Shown here: positions 58,920 to 64,000 of the stretch, piece after piece | How positions within the stretch are numbered: the stretch's first letter is position 1 | Layout of the letters: the number at the start of each line of letters is the position of its first letter | From: Streptomyces tauricus | GTDB taxonomy: Bacteria; Actinomycetota; Actinomycetes; Streptomycetales; Streptomycetaceae | Length of the DNA: 64,000 nucleotides | Direction: 5' to 3' | Assembly (NCBI RefSeq): GCF_014650955.1 | Contig: NZ_BMVY01000020.1 | Location: 1-64,000, forward strand | The notes under the pieces: model-generated | Told to the model about the DNA's origin: nothing | The model's input: only the letters and a program-made list of their open reading frames with translations | Database searches by the model: none | Translations under genes and position numbers: made by a program

Positions 58920-59858
58920 ATGACCGTCCAAGAGATCCGCGCTTTCAACCGCTTCTACACGAACCTCATCGGAGCACTGGACTACAGCCGCCAGTTGCAC
59001 GCGCCGTACACGCTCACGGAGTCCCGCGTGCTGTACGAGCTGGCCCACTCCCCCCGTACGGACACCGCCGACCTGCGTACCGAACTCTCCCTCGACTCCG
59101 GCTACTTGAGCAGGCTGCTGGCGAAGTTCGAGAAGGACGGGCTGATCGAGCGGACGCCTTCGGAGAAGGACACCCGGCGCCGCAGGGTCACACTCACGGC
59201 CCGTGGACGAGGGACCGCCGACCTGCTGGACGAGCGCTCCCGGGAATCGGTCGGCACACTGCTCTCCACCGTGCCGCCCCGCGACCGGCCCCGGCTCGCC
59301 GAGGCGATGCGGGACATCCGCGAGATCCTCTCCGGGGCCCGGCGCCGGCCCCCGCGCCGCGAGGACGTCCTGCTGCGCGAGCCCCGCCCCGGCGACCTCG
59401 GCTGGATCGTGCAGCGCAACGCGGCGCTCTACACCGCCGAGTACGGCTGGAACACGGACTACGAAGGACTGGTCGCCCGGATCGTCGCCGACTTCGCCGA
59501 GGACCACGACCCGCACCTGGAACGGGTGTGGATCGCGGAACTGGACGGCCGCCCCGTGGGCAGCGTGATGTGCGTACGGGACGAGGCACCCGGCGCCGCC
59601 CGGCTGCGCCTGCTGCTCGTCGAACCGGACGCGCGCGGCCTCGGCATCGGCGACCGGCTGGTGGACGCCTGTGTGGAGTTCGCCCGGGGGGTCGGCTACC
59701 GGGAGATCGTCCTGTGGACGAACGACGTCCTGTCCGCCGCCCGCCGGATCTACCAGCGGCACGGTTTCGTCCTCGTCGACGAGAAACCGCACCGTTCCTT
59801 CGGCGCCGACCTCGTCGGCCAGGACTGGCGGCTGGACCTGCTCGACGCACAGGAGTGA
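58920..59858 (+). CDS. MarR regulator - GNAT acetyltransferase fusion
   Basis: This 312-residue protein has a MarR winged helix (residues 5-130: RVLYELAHS, LDSGYLSRLLAKFEKDGLIERTPSEKDTRRR) and a GNAT domain (about 150-305, LRLLLVEPDARGLGIGDRLVD with the acetyl-CoA loop RGLGIG). Such fusions are common in actinobacteria; the regulator may act on its own promoter and the acetyltransferase on a small amine or a toxin. I prefer the ATG at 58920 (AGGTG at good distance); the in-frame GTG at 58908 adds four residues. Confidence 0.88.
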   Translation: MTVQEIRAFNRFYTNLIGALDYSRQLHAPYTLTESRVLYELAHSPRTDTADLRTELSLDSGYLSRLLAKFEKDGLIERTPSEKDTRRRRVTLTARGRGTADLLDERSRESVGTLLSTVPPRDRPRLAEAMRDIREILSGARRRPPRREDVLLREPRPGDLGWIVQRNAALYTAEYGWNTDYEGLVARIVADFAEDHDPHLERVWIAELDGRPVGSVMCVRDEAPGAARLRLLLVEPDARGLGIGDRLVDACVEFARGVGYREIVLWTNDVLSAARRIYQRHGFVLVDEKPHRSFGADLVGQDWRLDLLDAQE

Positions 59859-60013
59859 GAGCGGAAGTGAGAGAACGCGAGGGGCGGGTAGGGTCCGTTT
59901 CGTGCTGTGCCGTCCCGGGGGCTCCCGGGGACACCGGCCGGAACGACCCGCGGACATCACCGCGCCCCTAGTCCTGACTCGCCCGACTCGATCGACAGCG
60001 AAGGTGCGATTTC

Positions 60014-60814
60014 GTGAAACTGGCCTTCTCCACCCTCGGTGTACCCGGACTCCCGATCAGCGACGTGGTGCGGCTCGCCGCCACCCACGGCTTCCACGGC
60101 GTCGAGTTGCGTACGCATCCCGAGGAACCCGTGCACACCGGACTCGACGCCACCGCACGGGCCGACGTGACCGCCGAGTTCAAGACGGCGGGCGTCGAGA
60201 TCCTGGGCCTGGCCGGGTACGTGCGGGTGGCGGCGCCGGGCGACGACGAGCCCGTGATCGCCGAGCTGCGCGAACTCCTGCTCCTGGCCCGGGATCTGGG
60301 CGCGCCCTTCATCCGGGTCTTCCCCGGCGGCGACTCCGAGCAGAGCCCCGAGGAGGCCGACGCGGTGGCCGCGCGCCGGCTGGGCACGGCGGCGGAGTAC
60401 GCGGCCGACCTCGGTGTACGGATCCTGCTGGAGACGCACGACTCGCATCGCACCGGGGCCGACGCGATCCGCGTACTCGGGGCCGTCGGACACCTCCAGG
60501 TGGGGGCCCTGTGGGACGTCATGCACACGTGGCTCGGCGGTGAGCAGCCCTCCGCCAGCTATGCGGCGCTGTCGCCGTTCCTCGGCTATGTCCAGGTCAA
60601 GGACATCGCGTCGGCGGACGACACGAGTCCGCTGCCGCTGGGGGCGGGGGTGTTGCCGCTCACGGAATGTGTGGACCTGCTGTCCCGGGAGGGGTGGGAC
60701 GGGTGGCTCTGCTGGGAGTACGAGAAGCGGTGGTACGAGGGGGCTGCGCCGCTGGAGGGGTTGTTGGGGGCGGGGCATGACTATTTGTCACGGCTGCTGA
60801 ACGACGCGGCGTAG
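60014..60814 (+). CDS. Sugar phosphate isomerase/epimerase family protein
   Basis: This 266-residue AP-endonuclease-2 type barrel starts MKLAFSTLGVPGLPISDVV and has ligands in ILLETHDSH, ALWDVMHTW, YVQVKDIA and CWEYEKRWY. The substrate is unknown; possibly a keto-sugar or a hydroxypyruvate-like compound. GTG start behind AAGGTGCGATTTC. It is a single gene; a perfect hairpin of the repeat element follows its stop. Confidence 0.85.
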   Translation: MKLAFSTLGVPGLPISDVVRLAATHGFHGVELRTHPEEPVHTGLDATARADVTAEFKTAGVEILGLAGYVRVAAPGDDEPVIAELRELLLLARDLGAPFIRVFPGGDSEQSPEEADAVAARRLGTAAEYAADLGVRILLETHDSHRTGADAIRVLGAVGHLQVGALWDVMHTWLGGEQPSASYAALSPFLGYVQVKDIASADDTSPLPLGAGVLPLTECVDLLSREGWDGWLCWEYEKRWYEGAAPLEGLLGAGHDYLSRLLNDAA

Positions 60815-60883
60815 CCGCGGGGCGCTTGAGCGCGAGCGGCTCCGGGGGCCGGTCGCCGGGGCGCCGGTCCGCTGCGCCCGCCC

Positions 60884-60983
60884 GCGCAGTTCCCCGCGCC
60901 CCTAAAAGGGCGCGGGGAACTGCGCAGTCTTTTAGGGGCGCGGGGAACGGCGCAGGCTTTGCGAGGGGCGCGGGGAACTGCGC
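60884..60983 (+). terminator. Four repeat elements; first two form a perfect hairpin
   Basis: A forward copy at 60884-60903 is followed at once by an inverted copy (60906-60925): GCGCAGTTCCCCGCGCCC pairs over 18 bp with a loop CTAAAA. Two more inverted copies follow at 60934-60953 and 60964-60983. This looks like a working terminator for the isomerase gene built from the repeat family. The rest of the gap to 61409 shows no convincing gene. Confidence 0.85.
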
Positions 60984-61328
60984 GGAGTGGGGCACTTTTG
61001 TCTCGGGGGGCACTCTCGTATCGAGTTGCGGGGATTCGGGGAATCCAGGGAACCCATCCCCCCCACCCCTCGTCCAATTCGCATGCTGCCGGATGAGTCA
61101 CCGCAGTGCGGTGTCGGCCTCGCTGCTGGCTGCGATCGCTGACCACCCTCTCCGCCGCCTGCGGCCGGCAGCACGCCGTCACCGGCGCGCCCCCCTCCAA
61201 CAGCGCCGGTGGCGGCCCCTCGGCGCCACCAGCACCGTGTCCGTGTCTGTGTCGGCTGTCGGCTGTCCGCGCTATTGACTGGCAGAAATTTCCCGGATAT
61301 CCGTGACTCCTTGGCAGTTTTCTTCAAG

Positions 61329-61357
61329 GATCCCTTGGAGGATCACTTCAAGGGATC
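61329..61357. promoter_or_regulatory. Inverted repeat before the GH3 gene
   Basis: GATCCCTTG (61329-61337) is perfectly inverted at 61349-61357, 53 bases before the start. It may be an operator. Confidence 0.4.
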
Positions 61358-61409
61358 GTTTCTGCTCGCCCCTCCACGGGCCCCCGGGCCCTCTCCGGAA
61401 GGAGCGCAC

Positions 61410-63227
61410 GTGCACACCTCCAGACGTACGCTGCTCGCGGCCACCGCGGGCGCGGCGGCAGCCGTCGCCGGCGCCGCCCCCGCCCTGGCAGGCACCGCGA
61501 AACACGAGGACGACAAGCGCGAGGACAAACGGCTGAGGGCCCTCATCTCCCGTATGACGCTGGAGGAGAAGGTCGGGCAGCTCTTCGTGATGCGGGTGTA
61601 CGGGCACTCCGCGACCGCGCCCGACCAGGCCGACATCGACGCCAACCTCGCCGAGATCGGCGTACGGACGGCCGCCGAGCTGATCGCGAAGTACCGGGTC
61701 GGCGGGATCATCTACTTCGGGTGGGCGCACAACACCCGCGAACCGCACCAGATCGCCGACCTGAGCAACGGCATCCAGAAGGCCTCGCTCGACCTGCCCC
61801 GCGGGCTGCCCGTGCTCATCTCCACCGACCAGGAGCACGGGATAGTGGCACGGGTGGGCACGCCCGCGACCCTCTTCCCGGGCGCGATGGCCCTCGGCGC
61901 GGGCGGTTCGCGCACCGACGCCCGTACCGCCGGACGCATCGGCGGCGCCGAACTGCGCGCGATGGGCATCCTCCAGGACTACGCGCCCGTCGCCGACGTG
62001 AACGTGAACCCGGCCAACCCGGTCATCGGCGTACGCTCCTTCGGCGCCGACCCCCAGGCCGTGGCGGACCTGGTCGCCGCCCAGGTGAAGGGCTATCAGG
62101 GCGCCGGGGTCGCGGCCACCTCCAAGCACTTCCCGGGGCACGGCGACACCGAGACCGACAGCCACTACGGCTTCCCGGTCATCGAGCACACCGAGGCGCA
62201 GTGGGCCGAGCTGGACGCGCCCCCGTTCAGGGCCGCGATCGCCGCCGGTATCGACTCGATCATGACCGCGCACATCATGGTCCCGGCGCTCGACCCGGCC
62301 GGCGACCCGGCCACCCTCTCCCGCCCGATCCTCACCGGCATCCTGCGTGAACGGCTCGGCTACGACGGGGTCGTGGTGACGGACTCGCTCGGCATGGAGG
62401 GCGTCCGCACGAAGTACGGCGACGACCGGGTACCCGTACTCGCCCTGAAGGCCGGTGTCGACCAGCTCCTCAACCCGCCGAAGCTGGACATCGCCTGGAA
62501 CGCGGTCCTCCAGGCCGTCCGCGGCGGCGAGCTGACGGAGGCCCGCCTCGACGAATCGATCCTGCGCGTGCTGCGGCTGAAGGCGAAGCTGGGGCTGCTG
62601 AAGGACCCGTACGTCACGGCGCGGGGCGTGGACCGTACCGTCGGCGTCCCGGCGCACCTCAAGGCCGCCGACCGTGTCGCCGAGCGGACGACCACCCTGC
62701 TGGTGAACTCCGGCGGGCTGCTGCCGCTGTCCCGGCGTACGCACACGAAGGTGCTCGTCGTCGGCGCCGATCCGGCCTCGCCGTCGGGCACCACGGGCCC
62801 GCCCACGACGGTCCTGGCGAACGCCCTCACCGAGCTGGGGTTCACCCCGACGGTGCTGTCCACGGGCACCGCGCCCTCGGCCGCGACCGTCGCGAAGGCC
62901 GTCGCGGCGGCCCAGGAAGCGGACGCGGTGCTGGTGGGGACGTACAACGTCACCGCCGCCTCCGCTCAGCGCACCCTCGTGAACCAACTGCTCGCCACGG
63001 GCCGCCCGGTGGTCGCGCTCGCCATCCGAAACCCGTACGACGTGGCTCAACTGCCCGACGTCAAGGCCTACTTGGCGTCGTACTCGTGGACGGACGTCGA
63101 GCTGCGGGCCGCGGTACGGGTGCTCGCCGGGCGGGTCGGTCCGCGCGGCAGACTGCCGGTGCCGGTGCAGCGCGCGGACGATCCGGCGCGGGTGCTGTAT
63201 CCCGTGGGGCACGGTCTGACGTACTGA
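61410..63227 (+). CDS. Tat-exported GH3 beta-N-acetylhexosaminidase (NagZ-like)
   Basis: This 605-residue secreted glycoside hydrolase has a twin-arginine signal (TSRRTLLAATAG, cleavage near ALAG). The GH3 barrel has VISTDQEHG, and the NagZ signature is KHFPGHGDTETDSHYGFP, whose His/Asp is the acid-base. The nucleophile Asp is in VVTDSLGM. A second alpha/beta domain (LVVGADPASPS...) follows, as in GH3 enzymes longer than NagZ. It should release N-acetylglucosamine from chitin or peptidoglycan fragments outside the cell. GTG at 61410 follows GGAAGGAGC. The S. coelicolor counterpart at this position is, from memory, such an enzyme. Confidence 0.9.
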   Translation: MHTSRRTLLAATAGAAAAVAGAAPALAGTAKHEDDKREDKRLRALISRMTLEEKVGQLFVMRVYGHSATAPDQADIDANLAEIGVRTAAELIAKYRVGGIIYFGWAHNTREPHQIADLSNGIQKASLDLPRGLPVLISTDQEHGIVARVGTPATLFPGAMALGAGGSRTDARTAGRIGGAELRAMGILQDYAPVADVNVNPANPVIGVRSFGADPQAVADLVAAQVKGYQGAGVAATSKHFPGHGDTETDSHYGFPVIEHTEAQWAELDAPPFRAAIAAGIDSIMTAHIMVPALDPAGDPATLSRPILTGILRERLGYDGVVVTDSLGMEGVRTKYGDDRVPVLALKAGVDQLLNPPKLDIAWNAVLQAVRGGELTEARLDESILRVLRLKAKLGLLKDPYVTARGVDRTVGVPAHLKAADRVAERTTTLLVNSGGLLPLSRRTHTKVLVVGADPASPSGTTGPPTTVLANALTELGFTPTVLSTGTAPSAATVAKAVAAAQEADAVLVGTYNVTAASAQRTLVNQLLATGRPVVALAIRNPYDVAQLPDVKAYLASYSWTDVELRAAVRVLAGRVGPRGRLPVPVQRADDPARVLYPVGHGLTY

Positions 63228-63254
63228 GCCCGTGCACAGGGGCGCGCGCCCCGG

Positions 63255-63327
63255 CCAGGCGTACCGGGCCTACGACGTGCGCCCCTCCCCGCATCCCCAA
63301 GTGACGCAAAGCGCCCGGTACGCCTGG
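63255..63327. terminator. Long inverted repeat after the GH3 gene
   Basis: CCAGGCGTACCGGGC (63255-63269) is perfectly inverted at 63313-63327, 43 bases apart. It may end the GH3 transcript or control the lipoprotein gene that starts 53 bases later. Confidence 0.5.
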
Positions 63328-63380
63328 CGGGGTCCGCCCCGGCGGGTCACGCTGGGCTGGGGATGATCGGGGGAGGTGCC

Positions 63381-64000
63381 ATGCGCGACGCACGGAGCGC
63401 GGGCGCACGCGGTACGGGAGCACACGGTACGGGCGCGCACCGCACGGGGTCCGTCGGCGCGACGGCGGCGCCGCCGCACGCCCTGGTACGCACCCTGCTG
63501 TGCGCGCCGCTGCTGGCGCTGGTGGTCACGGCGGCTCTCACGGTGGCTCTCGCGGGGTGCCAGCAGTCGTCCGGTGACGGTGACGGGGACCGTGACGGTG
63601 ACGGCGAAGGGCGGCCGACGGCTTCCGCCCCGGCACCGACCCGGGCCTCGGGATACGGCGTGGTGTTCCTCGGGATCGACGAGTGCAGTTCGTTCGGGCG
63701 CGAGTCGTTCACCGAGGTGCCGTGCACCAGCGAGCGGGCGGCGGCGCGCGTGATCGCGCGGTACGACGGCAGGGCGGGCGAGGGGCAGCCCTGTCCCGCC
63801 ACCACGGACTTCGTGCTGCACATCAGCGAGCAGAAGCCCTCCGCCGACGAGGACGGCGACGGCGCGGTCCCGCAGGGCTACGCCTGTATGCGCAATCTGG
63901 AGCCCCCGCACCCGGGCGACCCGGGCGGCGGCGGAGGCCCCCGCACGATCGTCGGCGACTGCGTCTACAGCGCGGGAGCGGGCGAGGTCCGCGAGACCGC
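63381..64000 (+). CDS. Lipoprotein, C-terminal part outside the window
   Basis: The frame is open to the right edge (206 codons). A basic Gly/Ala-rich N-terminus is followed by a hydrophobic helix and the lipobox LAGC, then an Asp/Gly run (GDGDGDRDGDGEG). After it comes a folded part with several Cys (DECSSFG, VPCTSER, QPCPATTD, YACMRN, GDCVYS), pointing to disulphides outside the membrane. ATG at 63381 follows GGGAGGTG. No family recognised. Confidence 0.75.
   Translation, partial: MRDARSAGARGTGAHGTGAHRTGSVGATAAPPHALVRTLLCAPLLALVVTAALTVALAGCQQSSGDGDGDRDGDGEGRPTASAPAPTRASGYGVVFLGIDECSSFGRESFTEVPCTSERAAARVIARYDGRAGEGQPCPATTDFVLHISEQKPSADEDGDGAVPQGYACMRNLEPPHPGDPGGGGGPRTIVGDCVYSAGAGEVRET

Noticed and set aside
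61106..61306. Possible small lipoprotein (TLSAACGRQ...)
   Set aside because: There is no ribosome binding site, the hydrophobic part is too short, and the lipobox is poor. It may be a relic but cannot be supported.

Overview
The window is very GC-rich, starts many genes with GTG, and carries chaplin and rodlin genes. It is therefore almost certainly a chromosomal segment of a Streptomyces. The gene order (chaplins, rodlins, acyl-CoA ligase, mmsA, copZ-copA, citrate synthase, recD-like helicase, ribose ABC operon, secreted GH3 enzyme) matches my memory of the S. coelicolor SCO2714-SCO2758 region. That synteny is recalled, not computed.

Layout. 1-3 kb: a partial secreted protein, divergent from a translationally coupled ATP-grasp ligase / flavoprotein pair. 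3-6.3 kb: surface-layer locus with a long cell-wall-anchored chaplin, a short chaplin, and three rodlins, two of them divergent. 6.3-10.2 kb: an acyl-CoA synthetase divergent from an AftB-like glycosyltransferase. 10.8-18.2 kb: a vWA lipoprotein, an ABC-2 permease, a very unusual hydrolase-ABC ATPase fusion, and an amino-acid permease. 18.5-23.5 kb: myo-inositol type catabolism (mmsA/iolA, iolD, divergent iolE). 24-31 kb: accessory metabolism and regulation, with two SDRs, two TetR regulators, two zinc alcohol dehydrogenases, an orphan immunity-like protein and a small excisionase-type DNA-binding protein. 31-33.8 kb: copZ-copA behind a CsoR-type operator. 34.5-39.4 kb: citrate synthase, RecD2-like helicase, a DUF574 methyltransferase. 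39.5-43.8 kb: ArsR/MFS pair, a secreted RTX-repeat protein, and a decayed XRE-ImmA/IrrE plus PIN-like pair. 44-50 kb: a LacI-controlled ribose operon in which permease and binding protein are fused. 50-52 kb: XRE/DUF397 pair with two small divergent genes. 52.2-56.9 kb: a three-gene sugar-catabolic operon (Gfo/Idh/MocA, DUF993, AP-endonuclease-type isomerase) divergent from its LacI regulator. 57-64 kb: a beta-helix-like membrane protein, a MarR-GNAT fusion, another isomerase, a Tat-exported GH3 enzyme, and a partial lipoprotein.

Regulation can be read at several places. Two copies of a perfect LacI consensus precede the ribose operon. A LacI-type site precedes the sugar operon. A CsoR box lies between copZ and a divergent dehydrogenase. 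A 17-bp-period array of TGGGACA half-sites lies upstream of one TetR gene. A TGGAC/GTCCA palindrome lies between the other TetR gene and its SDR.

Non-coding structure is rich. A 19-20 bp element (core GCGCAGTTCCCCGCGCCCC) occurs 26 times in seven clusters, each lying just downstream of a stop codon. In one cluster it sits in a 75-bp tandem array, and in another it forms a perfect hairpin. I saw no tRNA, rRNA, CRISPR array, transposase or phage genes.
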